Part shown: one piece after another, positions 1 to 14,890 of the stretch
Layout of the letters: the number at the start of each line of letters is the position of its first letter
How positions within the stretch are numbered: position 1 is the first letter of the stretch
From: Rhododendron vialii
Lineage: Eukaryota; Streptophyta; Magnoliopsida; Ericales; Ericaceae
Length of the DNA: 64,000 bases
Assembly (NCBI RefSeq): GCF_030253575.1
Contig: NC_080564.1
Coordinates: forward strand, 4,260,501-4,324,500
Reading direction: 5' to 3'
Made by a program: the position numbers and the translations under genes
The notes under the pieces: generated by a model
Database searches by the model: none
The model's input: the letters and a program-made list of their open reading frames with translations, nothing else
Told to the model about the DNA's origin: nothing

Positions 1-560
1 GTATTAGGATAATCTATGCCTAGGGAAGACGAGTCGTGCCAAGATTAATTAGTTGTAGAATCGAAGACGATTCGTGCCAAACGAAGATAGGTTATGCCCG
101 GTTTTCAAGTACATGCTACTTTCTTGGCGATATCGTTAGGGCTTGTAGCTTCTGGCGAATCATTGTCGTTCGGTAATTGGTTTCCTAAAATCGATACAAT
201 CACATTGTTACGAAGTTAGGGTGGATTCGAAACCCTAAGACATTTTTTTCATATTCGAATTCAATATCTCTCTTACTTTCAATTATTTAGATAATTTCAG
301 TTAAACAAACTCCAATCACTTTTTCTTGAATTGAATTAAGAATCGATTTTTGAAATAAATAACTTAGCCTCTTGATCTCCGTGGTACGATACCTGGACTT
401 AAATCACTATTCTATTTGAATTGAGGTTTTCGCTCAGTTTTAATTATTTATTTTGGTGTGAAAAACTGACTACCACCTTCCTTCTTCTTTTGCTTTTCCT
501 TGAGTCCCACATCGCTACTTTAGAAGAAAAAAACACCACAGAATGCTTTATAACTTGAGG
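1..560. mobile_element. Possible LTR-retrotransposon remnant (gene-free left edge)
   Basis: No ARP2 exon or other host coding sequence is visible here. The stretch around 360-440 (a CTCCGTGG motif followed by a CTGGACTT-like string) resembles the end of plant LTR-retrotransposon leaders, and a GAGTCCCACATCG motif near 503-515 is often seen in short plant LTRs. I see no paired LTRs and no clear primer site, so this is a weak fossil assignment. The stretch may simply belong to the large last introns of the flanking ARP2 gene. Confidence 0.25.
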
Positions 561-594
561 GCTTCAACTTATTTCCCTTGAGCACTAAACTCGA

Positions 595-765
595 ACGCAT
601 TTTCTGAGCCTAAGCGAGCTGAGCTCGAGCTTTGTAAAAATATCTCGAGCCAAGCTCGAGCTTGCGTCTTGCAGCTCGTCACAAGCTCAAGCCGAGCTCG
701 AGCCAACCCGATTTTTGACGAGCCGAGCTTGAGCACTCTAAAACTCGGCTCGTTTGCAGCCCTAA
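595..765. repeat. CGAGC-rich degenerate repeat element, copy 1
   Basis: Dense, shuffled runs of GAGCTCGAGC, CGAGCCGAGC and CTCGGCTCG end in CGTTTGCAGCCCTA. Read on the minus strand the end is TAGGGCTGCAAACGAGC, which looks like the end of a hAT-type non-autonomous element. Related sequence recurs at about 6527, 17868, 21511 and 42768. Short open frames across it are artefacts of the repeat. No clean TSD was found. Confidence 0.5.
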
Positions 766-1196
766 CTACGACCACATATTTATTCATAATCTGCCATGTG
801 TGTTCTAGGGCCATTGCCTCTCTCGTAGAAGTCCCATCACGTGAAAAAGTGCAATGATGTTCATTTTCACAACCAAGCGAGCATACATACATGTCGTTCA
901 GATATATTCCATTCATGGTTTGTTTGTTCATGTGGCAAGCCAAACAAAATGAGATAAGCATCTCCTAAAAACAAACCTAATCAACGTGAGAACACATATC
1001 AATACAAACTAAGACAACTAAATGGGCAGTGGCACAGCAAACCATTTTTATAACAAACGGCTACCCTAAAGCACCCAAATTCTAGAAGAGCACAAAATGA
1101 AAAGCCATATTCAAAAGAAGCAGAGACATAGTATGGAAAGGAATATTCAGATGTAACAAGGCAGGAGACAAGTGAACAGCAAAAGAACGGACTTAC

Positions 1197-4100
1197 AGGA
1201 GTAAAAAGAGCCTCAGGGGCCTGAAATCTTTCGGTGCCAACTTTGATGACCCTTCCATCTGGCAGCTGATTAGCAAAATTTTATTATCAATTATGAAAAA
1301 GCACGTCCAATTCTAACCAGCAAAAGAATTACCTAAGCCATATCTCCGAAGAACAAATGAAATCAACATATTCAACAGATTATACTTTTTTGTTACAAGA
1401 GATATTTATACTTCAACTGCTAAGTATTCAGCATGAAATAAGATCGATATCAAACTACTAGAACATAATTAAAAATCAAGTTACAAAGAATGCTTGGAAC
1501 CTCACACTTGGGACCTTTTATGCTACCGGTGTTACAGTCACACACGCATAGAGGAACCGTGAACTTGGTAACATAGAAGATCTTCTACAATTAGACACAA
1601 CAAGAGAATTAACTTACAGTATAATTCTTAACAAGGATGGTAGTCTCAAGTCCCAATTGATACTCCCTTTTGTAGTCATAACTGCAAGGGAATAGATCCA
1701 ATAAGAAGCAATCAAACAGATTTCGAAAAAGTATGCCAAACTATGATATTTTTTGTGCACCTTATATAGCAAAGCTTCTCTTTGATGTCTCTAACAGTCT
1801 CAAAGTCAGCATTCCTATTCATCGAATACCTTCATAAAAGAAAGCTTGTGTTGCAATCAAAGCATAAATACTTACTCCAAATCACAGGAATGCAAAGAAT
1901 AATGATAATCTAAATGACGCGGCTTAGAAAGATATTGACACACACCCTCTACGTTGAAGTAGATCAACAAGATAAGAAGTTATGTGCCGGCCAGCTACGT
2001 TCATTCGTTTTGTTAGATGGGGGAACGAGTAGCCATCAACAACTGGAACCTGGAGAGAAGATCAAGCCATCAAAAACTGGGATCCAGAGAGATGATTCAT
2101 ACTTCAAAATCATACTGCGGAAAGGATCTAAATTGATTTACCACATGAGTGACACCATCGCCAGAGTCGATAACAAGTCCAGTCAGTAAACCTGTTATAG
2201 TTCCAAAGAAGAAGAAGTATTGTAGATTGAATCACTCACTTGTTGTCAACACGCATTAGAAGCTGATGTTGATAAGAGCAATTCAAATAGCAACAAGCAT
2301 AAGAAATAAAAGCAATGACAATAGTAACAAGGAATGTCAGAACAACAAAAAGGCAGGCCGGTTCTGTCTACCATTTCCCTTTGAGGACCTTACAAGGAAG
2401 TAAAAATTTGATTTCACCTCGCAGAAACAAAAAGAAAAAATTTCTGAACTTTAAACGTTGCATATTTCGTAGAAGCACCTTGAGCATACAATGTTAATAC
2501 AGCTTGAATTTGGATGAAGACACCAGCGAAGTTGTACTTCTCAAACATGGTCTCAACCTACAGTATGAAGCTAAGTCAGATAAAAAGACCCATATTATGT
2601 CAACACTGGTAAATTGGTTTTAACAACTAAACTGAAAAGACTTTCTGGGGAAAGATAAAGACCATTTTTTCACGGTTTTTCGAGGGATTGAGAGGTGGGT
2701 CTGTAAGAAGAATTTTGCATTCTGTTGGATCTATCTGTTAAAAGAAAAGGTGCAACAAAGTCAGTTCCATTCCAACAAAAAAAACAAAACAAACTAATTT
2801 CTATCAAAGCGAATCAGAAAGTGAACATATTTCTGCCATGACTGCAAAAGATTTCACCTTTAACTCATTAAAAAAAGCGTGGTCCCACACATGACCCATA
2901 TCGTCCCACTTTTGCACGATACCATTCGTGACTGGATAAGAAACATCTAATTGATGCCGCAAGTCTAAGCAAGCGTCTCCGACAACAATATCCTACATAC
3001 AAGACGTATTCAGAAGTACTTTAGAGTTAAGAAGTAGTAATAAAAAGCTACAAGATGAAGTTATATAGCCAAAGTAAAGATCCAATGCACTCAGTTTGTA
3101 TCTAACATTTTTGCAGAGATTAACACCCAATGGACTTGTGATGTCTCCTTGATAACAAAAACACAATTATAGTATGAAACATGCGTTCACTTGATGCAGT
3201 ACATAAGATAAACTATATTAAGAAAATTCAGAGATTAACATTTTTGCAGAGATTAACACCCAAACTATATTAAGAGAATTCAGAGATTAACATTTTTGCA
3301 GAGATTAACACCCAACGGACTTGTGATGTCTCCTTGATAACAAAAACACAATTATAGCATGAAATGTGTGTTCACTTGATGAAGTACATAAGATAAACTA
3401 TATTAAGAAAATTCACAGGAACAGCCAGAATCAGGAATTGGTTATTTCAAGGATTAGTATGCTGTTCTCTTGGAGTCCTTGTTTTTTTCCAGTAATGGTT
3501 AGGAACTTCGGATAGCTTTGGTGAGTTTTCCCTATGTTTTTAGTGTAGCATGGCTAGAGAATATATGCTTCACTTTAATTCTTTCCGCATGAACTGCAGA
3601 GAAGCCTATGGGTTGCAGTCTTGGTTAACTAGTGCTATTAAGTGTCTGCATAAACTCAATCTCTTTCACATGAAGTTGATGAGTTGTAGAAATCAGAGTC
3701 TTGGATTTGAACTTCGGGCATCACAGCCCTATTAGGTCAAGGATTCTTAGTATAGCAAGTTATGCATGATGCTAGTCCAATGGAGAACGAATCAATTAAC
3801 TATAAAACCTTCAGCATCTACGGGGACCAAAAGGAATGACCTTCTTTCCTCTTATGTTTTTCACAACACCCCAACAAGCCCTGAACTTTCATTCCCTGAT
3901 CTTTACCATTACGTACCTCATTCGAATCGTAATAAAAGCGATGGAGTTTGAGCTCTCTCTGATGACTAACACTACACACAAACACTTCTGAGTGTGCCTT
4001 TTGCAACACCTCTCCAATATCATCACTATACAGATTGAATTTTTGAATGGAATTTATATGAATATAATAAGTATACACCTGTAGGAACATATGAGATGAT

Positions 4101-4870
4101 GGTTTATAATGAAATTGGGAAGAAGTTTCTGGATCTTCTCAACCACGAATCGCAAAAAGATTCAGCAGTGCCATTTGCCACAAGCAGTTAGAACTAGTCA
4201 ACGTAAAACTACTGAAGGATATTCATCACTTTCTTCATTCAAGTTTAAGTGTCGAAGCTATCTACAGACAAAAATGTAGAAGTTCTGAACAGAAGCATAT
4301 AGGCACCTTCAGCTCCTGTTCCGTGAGGGATTCTTCATATCTCAGCATCGGCCTTCCCACCACGCAAGGGAACACAGAGGTGGGAAAGTTTTCCCCCGCA
4401 AAACCGCACTTGACATACTGCATTCAGTAAGTCCAATATCAACAACTGAAAATTCATTGACATACCCATGAAGTCTTGCAAAAAATGCTACATGTCAGTG
4501 AAATCTTTCAATCTCATTGAACTTAAATTGCTCTTTAAGACTCAAGTATAAGACATCTATCATCCAAATGAATACTACCGAAAAAGGGTTTGGCAACAAA
4601 AAAAACCTCAAAAACCACTAATTGCTCTTCAAGACTTGATTTTGCCAAATTCTCTTTCTTTTTCTTTTTTTGCCTGACCATTAATTGACATATATTCGTT
4701 CCCCTGATCACCCAAATCCTACCAAGCCCCGTAATTGTAAAGAAAAGCTTGGACTTTAAGGATAATGAATAGGGATGAAATTCCATCTTATTTATTTGGT
4801 TATATTCCCATGGAAATAGCAAATGGGTTTCTGATAATTCAAGGGATCAAACAAAAGAATGGAAGATTGG

Positions 4871-4908
<38 letters not shown>

Positions 4909-4959
4909 GAGCGTTACCCCAGTGCCATTGTCGCAGACGATGACGTTCTTGTTGTCCAT
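1197..4959 (-). CDS. ARP2: Actin-related protein 2 (ARP2/3 complex subunit), 5' ten exons
   Basis: ARP2 is an actin-fold subunit of the ARP2/3 complex, which nucleates branched actin filaments in the cytosol. Ten minus-strand exons join in phase: 4959-4918, 4417-4307, 2992-2858, 2734-2663, 2557-2479, 2191-2142, 2049-1946, 1829-1761, 1681-1618 and 1265-1197. They encode about 265 residues, starting [14 protein letters not shown] (phosphate-1 loop) and continuing through [49 protein letters not shown] and [11 protein letters not shown] (phosphate-2 loop) to [11 protein letters not shown]. All introns are GT-AG. Plant ARP2 is about 390 residues, so roughly 125 C-terminal residues lie beyond the left edge; no remaining exon was found in 1-1196. 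The start codon is supported by homology. Intron 1 carries an AG/CT microsatellite beside its donor, and intron 3 holds a tandem duplication. Identity is very secure; the gene is partial because the window cuts it. Confidence 0.95.
3104..3418. repeat. Tandem duplication inside ARP2 intron 2
   Basis: A unit of about 184 bp is repeated in direct orientation; the AACATTTTTGCAGAGATT string starts at 3104 and again at 3288. A 51-bp partial unit starting at 3237 lies between the two. The copies differ at only a few bases, which points to a recent duplication. It lies in the intron between exons 4417-4307 and 2992-2858. Confidence 0.8.
4873..4904. repeat. (AG)n microsatellite beside ARP2 exon 1 donor
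   Basis: About 16 uninterrupted AG units lie 13 bp from the exon 1 donor of ARP2. On the transcribed strand this is a CT-rich run at the start of intron 1. Confidence 0.9.
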
Positions 4960-5924
4960 GTCGTTGCTAATGGTGTTGGACTTACAGTTATCAAATCACC
5001 GCCACAACGACCACCGTTTCTCTAGGCTCGGAGGATGGAGTGCAGATAAGGGAAGTGAATGGCGCTTTTTTCGGTTGGTGGGTTTGTCTATTTCAGTGTC
5101 GCTCGATGTTCTCTCCCCGGAAATTCAGAAGTACAAGTCCAATTGTAAAAAACCTTCAATGAAATGGTTATTTGTAGAAACCTCTTAATGATATGAGTTT
5201 TATGTATGAATAGATCTCACATTATAAGATAGACGTTACAAATAAAAATTGCATCGAACATTTTCTTGCATTGAAAATTTTGTCGTCCGGATGTTTGTCA
5301 GGTCTAAAAAACAATTTATCACCTCAGAATATACTAAACTTAAATTTGACTTTTTCCATAAGTTTAAAAAGTTGTTGATACTACTATTTTTTTATCAGAG
5401 TGGACGGTCAAATGTTAGACCGTCCAATACCGCAATTAATTATTTGGATTTACTCATAGATTTTTCACGCGAAAAGTCTCTAATTAGTTCTGAACCTTTG
5501 ATTTTTTCGATATATGGTCCATATTACAACTATTTCCTTTCATCCAAAACTTGGACCGAAAAATAAATCCGATTCCTACTGATGTTTAGTGGATTGATGA
5601 ATTTTTTTTTAATTCTTTCTTAAAAATAAGTACTACGTTTTCAAGTACTCCACTTGTGGATTGGACAAATAATATTTTGGGTTGAAGGTAATAATATACT
5701 TAATTGTATAAGTGAGCCGATGCTTGGGTGATCTATTTGTGTATTGTGCTGTCTATGACGAATTTAAAAGTTTTTCAAACATTTTAACAATTAGTGTGCA
5801 ATTGGATAATGCTTTTTTAAAACATCCTAGTTGTGCAATTTTTATTTTTTATTTTTGTCAATCAAGAAATTGTTTTTATGTCAAATATGAACCACAGAAT
5901 ACAAACTCAGGACACTACATCAAT
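4960..5924. other. ARP2 upstream / intergenic sequence
   Basis: This stretch holds the ARP2 5' leader and promoter (minus strand) followed by AT-rich intergenic DNA. Open frames here have no recognisable similarity and are not called. No clear TATA box or CpG-like feature was identified. Confidence 0.4.
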
Positions 5925-6174
5925 TGTGAGAGCCCACGAGACAACCAAACCCAACAACTCAATCAATATAAGAAATAAACCCATTATAGGATAGAAACAA
6001 AGAAAGAAAGTAAAAGCCCACTCAATCAATACAAGAAATAAGCCTATTATAGGGTAGAAACAAATAAAGAAAGTAAAAGCCCTCTAAGGGAAGAACACCC
6101 ACATGCAGATAGAGAGACTCGAACTCCTAACTTCCTAGTGAGATGCAAAAGTTCTGACCAACTGAGCTAACCCC
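5925..6174 (-). mobile_element. tRNA-derived SINE
   Basis: On the minus strand the element starts GGGGTTAGCTCAGTTGGTC, which carries an RNA polymerase III A box (TAGCTCAGTTGG, 6158-6169). A B box (GTTCGAGTCTC, 6114-6124) follows at tRNA-like spacing. The body then continues leftward. It contains a 63-bp direct duplication (units starting at 5957 and 6020, each with an AGAAATAA...TAGAAACAAA core). The 3' limit is uncertain. It is non-coding and lies between ARP2 and RPL7A. Confidence 0.75.
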
Positions 6175-6526
6175 AATTTTGTTCATTCATCAAGAACATT
6201 CTTGCAAGAATGTTGTTCACTTATATTGGCCAAAAAATGACCAGTTACAATTATATCATAGCAATTTCAACAGTTTTCACCCATTTACAGAGTCCCACTA
6301 ATGGTGCCAAAACTTGTGTTTTACCTTAATCTATTAATTGATCATTGGATCACCCGAATCATTTCATAAAAATTCAAATAAATAAATAAATACCAACACA
6401 TAAACATTAATGAGATGATAATGACTTTAATATTTATTTCCCCCCCAAATTCTGCTTGAGAAATGGCATACCAATGAGTCATGTGGCATACCCTGAATTT
6501 ATTTGACGAAAATTAAAAAGTATTTT

Positions 6527-6714
6527 TCTTCGTGCAAACGAGTCGAGCTGAGCTTTGTTGAGCTCAAGACGAGCCAAAATTTTGAGCTCGAACTTGACTC
6601 AAGCTTTAACGAGTCGAGTTTAGTCATCTATTAAATGAGCCTCTTTAATCTACTCGACTTATTTACTAAACGAGCCGAAAACTCGAACTTATGAGCTGCT
6701 TAGTTCATTTACAG
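6527..6714. repeat. CGAGC-rich degenerate repeat element, copy 2
   Basis: Same composition as the element at 595: scrambled GAGTCGAGCTGAGC, GACGAGCC and AACGAGCCGAAAACTCG strings. It lies immediately upstream of the RPL7A promoter. No TSD was resolved. Confidence 0.45.
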
Positions 6715-6735
6715 TCAAAGCATGGGCATTAATGT

Positions 6736-6922
6736 TGGGCCTTCAGGGTCTTCAGACAAAAACGAAAATGGCCCGATTAACATAGCAGCCCAGTTGATAC
6801 GGCCCAATTCCTTCACAAGAGAACTAGGGTTATCCACAAGACGACGCCGGTTTAAGACGAAGACCACTATAAAATCCTCCACACTTCCTTCTCGCTGGCT
6901 GTCTCTCTTGTTTCTAGGGTTT
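6736..6922 (+). promoter_or_regulatory. RPL7A promoter: site II elements, TATA-like box, telo box
   Basis: Three site II motifs (TGGGCY) are visible: 6736-6741 on plus, and 6787-6792 and 6801-6806 on minus. A TATAAAA box lies at 6868-6874. A pyrimidine-rich start region follows, with a telo box (TAGGGTTT) at 6915-6922. Site II plus telo box is the known signature of plant ribosomal-protein promoters; site II elements are bound by TCP factors. This supports co-regulation of the gene below with growth. Confidence 0.75.
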
Positions 6923-6990
6923 ACCCTTTCGCAGCCGTCCTCGAGCCCTAGTAGCTGAAGCCCGGAAGAGACAGCTAAAACCTCCGGAAA

Positions 6991-10218
<3,228 letters not shown>

Positions 10219-11424
10219 GAGATTGAATCACAATTATGTACTTTGTCACTTGTTAGGACAAGGCAATTTGAGGGCTTTCTTCAATCTTGGAATTTTTTCT
10301 ATTTTGTCAGCGTTTTGCGTAAGAATTGGCAGTTTTCATTTCCGTTGAGGGCCGGTCGTTTTAAAACTATAGTAATGTTTAATGTATTAATTTTGGAGTT
10401 TTGCTTCATTATTTTCCTGGTGGATTTCATCTCTGTTTTGAATTGGATTTTGCTGCATAATGGGGTATGTGCTAAAACTGCTTTCAGGGATCTGGTTCAC
10501 ATCTTCTTGTGTTTCATGTTGAAAAGCTGCAGACCTTAAAACACCGTTGTATCTGTTTGAAACTCGGGGATGTGTCTATATGATGGTATGAGAAAAATTT
10601 GGATTACTACTAAGAAGTTTCGAATGGTATCTCAGTTCGAAAAAAGGAAAAAATGGTCATCTTGTAATATGATTCTGAAGGGTAGGTTGGTTACTATGGT
10701 TGTGTATCGTCGGAGGGAGATTGTTTTAAGTTGCTGTGTTGTTTCTTCATTTTGTTCCACGGTTTGGCTGCAGGAAGGAGCTTAAATGCAAGGTTGTGAA
10801 AGCAAAAACGTCTAACTCAGTCTACTAGAATTAGTGAGAATGAAGATTGAAAGCGAGAAATAGAGTGTTTTACGGGTCAATTATGTGAGTACATTAGAAT
10901 GGAAACCGGTGATGTATCATTTTATAAGGCGCCTTTTCGTAAAGTTTCAATTTCTACAGAAATCTACAATTTCTACAATTTCTACAGATTGCTATTTTGG
11001 TGAGAACTATTGAGAAAAATATAATGAACCTACAGAAATCTACAATTTCTATGAATCAATTTTTTTTTTGGTAAATTCTCTTGAAATAGAAAAAAACTAA
11101 TTGAATATATAACTTTTGAGGGGAGGGGCATATCTCACGAGGGAAAAAAAAAAAAAAAAGGAAAAAAAAAAAGCCAAATCTTAAGCCAAGCGGCTACAAG
11201 GACCTAGGAGTAATAGAAATTACAGCAGGTGTTTCTCCTATCGATCTACGAAGAGAGAAGGGAAACAAACGGGCAAAAAACAACATACATTGGGAGAATT
11301 TAGTTGGAGTAATTTCCCAACATAGTTTTAATTAATCTAGCAAGTTTTGGTGAGTACATATTGAGTTTGGTGTTTTACACTTGTTAATTAGAGTAAGAGA
11401 AGCAAGGAACACGATCAACGGACA
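10219..11424 (+). other. RPL7A 3' region and NLR upstream region
   Basis: After the RPL7A stop comes T-rich sequence typical of a 3' UTR. Then short repeats of ATTTCTACA-type strings (about 10950-11050) and A-rich runs (11143-11172) lead to the NLR start. Open frames in it have no recognisable content. Confidence 0.4.
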
Positions 11425-14121
11425 ATGATTGATGTTGTTGTCTCCTTCGTTGTGGAAAGACTTGGTGAACTACTCATCGAACAAGTTGTTTTTTTACGAG
11501 GAGTGAGAGATGAAGTGACATGGTTGAAAGGGACATTGAACATGATATTGTGCTTCTTGAAAGATGCAGAAGAAAAACAGGATGGAGACCACCGAGTGCG
11601 CCAGTGGAGAGTGGCTTATGATGCCGAGGATATTATTGACAACTTTATTCTCAAAGTAGAAGAGGGAGAAGGGACTCCAAAAAAGATGGGGCTAAAAGGT
11701 TGCTTTCAGAAGTATTTTTGCATTTGCAGCAAACATGCTAGCCTTATCGAACAGGCAAATCTCTATGGTATAGGAAAAGAAATAGACACACTGAAGAAGA
11801 GGCTTGAGGAGATCCAACGAAATTGGGAAATTTTCAACATTAGAGACATAAATGATGGAAGAGAAGGATCAGATTGCAGGAATGAGAGACTAAATCAACT
11901 ACGAAGAGAGACGCCATATGAAGACAATGAGTTTGTTGTAGGCTTTCAAGAGGATGCTGCGAAATTGATGTCTGAGCTTGTCAAGGAAGTCAAATACCGA
12001 AGAGTGATATCAATCGTGGGCATGGGTGGCTTAGGTAAGACAACTATAGCTTGGAAGCTTTACAACAACAATAGTCTTAGAGAAAATTTTGACTGCTATG
12101 CTTGGGTTTCTGTGTCCAAAGATTACAACATCCAAGATCTTCTTCGAAAAACAATTAAATCTTTCAAGAGGCCAACAAGCAAAGAGGAATTTGAATTTTT
12201 GAAGAATATGAAAGAATTAGATGATTTGGAGTCTCATTTACGTAATTATTTGGAAGGACGTAAATACTTGGTGGTGGTTGATATATGGGACGTAAATGCT
12301 TGGGCAAGCTTGAGGAGAGCAGTCCCAGACAACAAAAATGGAAGTAGGGTAATTGTGACGACCCGAAGCAAAATTGTTGCCGAGTGTTGCGACGAGAGAC
12401 CGTATGTCCATGAGCTCCCATTTTTGAAGGAAGGAGCAAGTTGGGAATTGTTTTGTAAGAAAGCGTTTCCTACCTATTACGAGGTTGGAGACAAGAAATT
12501 TTTTTGTCTTCCAAGCTTGGAGGGTTTGGCAAGAGAAATGGTCAGCAAATGTCACGGCTTACCCCTAGCCTTAGTCGTATTGGGAGGGGTACTGCACAGA
12601 AAACATCCCGATGAGTGGTTCAAGCTGAAAGACCAAATATGGCGCCATGTAACGGAAGAGTCAGATAATGTCAAATACATATTGGAATTAAGCTTCAACG
12701 ATTTGCCTCATCACTTGAAGTCGTGCTTTCTTTACTTGGGTTTGTTTTCAGAAGACTTTGAAATTGATGCGAGGAGACTCTGTTGGTTGTGGGAGGCGGA
12801 GGGTTTCATAAAACTGGATGAGAAACCTTTTGAAATGGTGTATCTGCAACAGCTGATTGACAGAAGTTTGATTCTAGTTTCAGAAAGAAACTGGAGGAGA
12901 ATCGTGAAATGTCGCGTGCATGATTTGCTCCGTGATCTTGCAATCCGAAAGTCAAAGGAGCTATATTTCCTTCACTTATATGATGGAGCTGATCATTCAC
13001 TGCTCACTCCAAATAGTCGACGACTGGCTTCACATTGTGGATTTCAGAGGTTTGTTTCATTGGATCATTCAGATATGCACTCACGAACTCTCTTGTTTTT
13101 CAATTGTGAAAACGAATCCAATGAGTTTGAAATAGCACAGTTACGACCTTTATGCATGAAGTTGAGATTACTAAGAGTGCTAGATCTTGAGGGGCTTTCT
13201 TTCTGTACTTCCCCAGAAAGAGAGGAAATAAGGCTACTTGATGAAATAGGGAAACTCCTTCACTTGAGGTACTTGGGGTTACGTGGCACAGAAATAGATC
13301 AGATCTCGTCGTACATCGGTAACTTACATGCCCTACAAACGTTGGAGCTAAGTCCTTATTATCGTGCTTTTCCAGTTCAATTACCTGACGAAATATGCTA
13401 TGCAAAGCAGCTAAGACATTTATTTGGAGCTTTCAAGTGGCCGTTTCTGGTGGACAATTTGACTAAGCTTCAAACTCTCGGTCGGGTTGTAGTTGGGGAT
13501 CAGATGGAGTTCAACCCAACGGTTTTGATCAATCTTCGTGTGCTCTGGGTATCATTTGAGGGAAGGGACAGGAGAATCACGCTAGATTCTATCGGTGGAT
13601 TGAGAAACCTCCAATTCTTGCTTCTAGAAGTTTATTTACGCGACTCTGGTTCGTTCCCTGCATTGCAACCGCTTTCTCAGAGCCAAAACCTCATCCAAAT
13701 GACATTGGTTTTCAGAGGAGCTTGGAAGTTGCCTGCAGAGGTCCACCAATTCCCACCAAATCTCAAATACCTCTCGATAGATGCGGCGGATCTTACTGAA
13801 GATCCCTTTCCAGTGTTGGAGAAGCTTCCAAATTTGACTGTTTTGGGGTTGGGGATCTATGGTGGAGCTAAATTGGCTTGCTCTGCTGGAGGATTCCCTC
13901 AACTTGAAATCTTAGTAATTATTGGAAGTTCTGACGGGGAGCTTGAAGTGGAAGAAGGAGGAATGTTGATTCTTAAGGGTTTGCGAATGAGTAATTTTCA
14001 TCTTTCCAACATTTCAGGGAGGCTAACCTCCATCCCGGTGGCGCCCGAAATCAATTTTTTTTTATACGCTTTACTAAGCAACAGAACTTGTTACATGCGA
14101 ATAATAGCTCGAGCGCTGTAA
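11425..14121 (+). CDS. CC-NB-LRR disease-resistance-like protein (RPP13/RPP8-like)
   Basis: Intronless frame of 898 residues, a normal size for a coiled-coil NLR, an intracellular immune receptor. The Rx-type N-terminal domain includes an EDVID-like motif ([11 protein letters not shown], about residues 70-80). The NB-ARC domain has the P-loop (GMGGLGKTT, about 198-206), RNBS-A ([13 protein letters not shown]), a Walker B region ([10 protein letters not shown], about 280-289), RNBS-B ([10 protein letters not shown]), GLPLA ([13 protein letters not shown], about 375-387), RNBS-D ([12 protein letters not shown]) and an MHD variant ([10 protein letters not shown], about 496). Leucine-rich repeats follow to about residue 870. 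Two oddities: Walker B has a single Asp where the family has two (normally VVVDDIW), as if one GAT of a GATGAT pair were lost; and the last roughly 30 residues (after TSIPVAPEI) do not look like a normal LRR cap. The frame is otherwise open, so it is called as a gene, with function uncertain. No second NLR is visible. Confidence 0.9.
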   Translation: MIDVVVSFVVERLGELLIEQVVFLRGVRDEVTWLKGTLNMILCFLKDAEEKQDGDHRVRQWRVAYDAEDIIDNFILKVEEGEGTPKKMGLKGCFQKYFCICSKHASLIEQANLYGIGKEIDTLKKRLEEIQRNWEIFNIRDINDGREGSDCRNERLNQLRRETPYEDNEFVVGFQEDAAKLMSELVKEVKYRRVISIVGMGGLGKTTIAWKLYNNNSLRENFDCYAWVSVSKDYNIQDLLRKTIKSFKRPTSKEEFEFLKNMKELDDLESHLRNYLEGRKYLVVVDIWDVNAWASLRRAVPDNKNGSRVIVTTRSKIVAECCDERPYVHELPFLKEGASWELFCKKAFPTYYEVGDKKFFCLPSLEGLAREMVSKCHGLPLALVVLGGVLHRKHPDEWFKLKDQIWRHVTEESDNVKYILELSFNDLPHHLKSCFLYLGLFSEDFEIDARRLCWLWEAEGFIKLDEKPFEMVYLQQLIDRSLILVSERNWRRIVKCRVHDLLRDLAIRKSKELYFLHLYDGADHSLLTPNSRRLASHCGFQRFVSLDHSDMHSRTLLFFNCENESNEFEIAQLRPLCMKLRLLRVLDLEGLSFCTSPEREEIRLLDEIGKLLHLRYLGLRGTEIDQISSYIGNLHALQTLELSPYYRAFPVQLPDEICYAKQLRHLFGAFKWPFLVDNLTKLQTLGRVVVGDQMEFNPTVLINLRVLWVSFEGRDRRITLDSIGGLRNLQFLLLEVYLRDSGSFPALQPLSQSQNLIQMTLVFRGAWKLPAEVHQFPPNLKYLSIDAADLTEDPFPVLEKLPNLTVLGLGIYGGAKLACSAGGFPQLEILVIIGSSDGELEVEEGGMLILKGLRMSNFHLSNISGRLTSIPVAPEINFFLYALLSNRTCYMRIIARAL

Positions 14122-14586
14122 GAGGTGCAAAACAACCTTTGATTGTCAGTTTTATCATTTTCTAAACAATTGTGGGATGGGGATATATAGTAACTCATAA
14201 GGAAGAAAAATAGCAACCTACAAACAAAAAGTCAGGCTTCACATGTAATTAAACAATTAATTCCCTGCCCCTCACTCCCTTTATGCGACAATTTTTGGGG
14301 CATCAAAACAATGGACTAAAGGGTAAGCATTTGGATTTGAGCTTATCGAACAATACCGACATGCAGTCATGTAATAATCTAAAATATAACTTACAATGAG
14401 TAGGGGAAGAAGAGTTTTTTTGAGTATTCTCGGTATAAAACCACCGCATTTAATGGAGACATATCTAAATGAGTTACTATTGATATACCAGTTTAATTCA
14501 AGTGGCAGAAAGAAACGGATCCAGGGATGCACTACAGCACCCCTATATAGTGCGCCTGTAGGGCAGCCCATAACCGAGCAGCAACA

Positions 14587-14674
14587 ACCATTTTCCAAAA
14601 CCAAATATTGGATCCCAAGAGGACCTAGTAACCATTTTCCAAAACCAAATATTGGATCCCAAGAGGAACTAGTA
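14587..14674. repeat. 44-bp tandem duplication
   Basis: Two direct copies of a 44-bp unit (14587-14630 and 14631-14674), each with ACCATTTTCCAAAACC and ATTGGATCCCAAGAGG, differ at about one base. They lie 3' of the NLR gene in non-coding DNA. Confidence 0.9.
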
Positions 14675-14699
14675 ACCGCAGGATTGTCCTAGTAACCAC

Positions 14700-14890
14700 T
14701 TTTGCATTATAGCCACAAATTTTGGTTGTGGTTGCAAACTTTTGCATCTTGGCTGCAAACTTTTACATCATGAACCGCAAATTTTTGCATTATGGCCGCA
14801 AACTTTTGCGTCCTGCCCGCAACATTTTAGATCATGGCCGCATGCTTGAAAATGTTGGCTGCAAGGTCGTGTCTCAAGGCCGCACCTTTG
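14700..14890. repeat. Degenerate minisatellite, unit about 24 bp
   Basis: About seven diverged direct copies of a unit like GGCCGCAAACTTTTGCATYAT occur in a row, such as GGCTGCAAACTTTTACATCAT and GGCCGCAAACTTTTGCGTCCT. A short frame across it is simply the repeat read in one phase. Unit copies differ by several bases, so the array is not recent. Confidence 0.7.

Noticed and set aside
4765-5188. Plus-strand frames rich in Arg-Glu around the AG repeat
   Set aside because: They are translations of the (AG)n microsatellite and the reverse of ARP2 exon 1.
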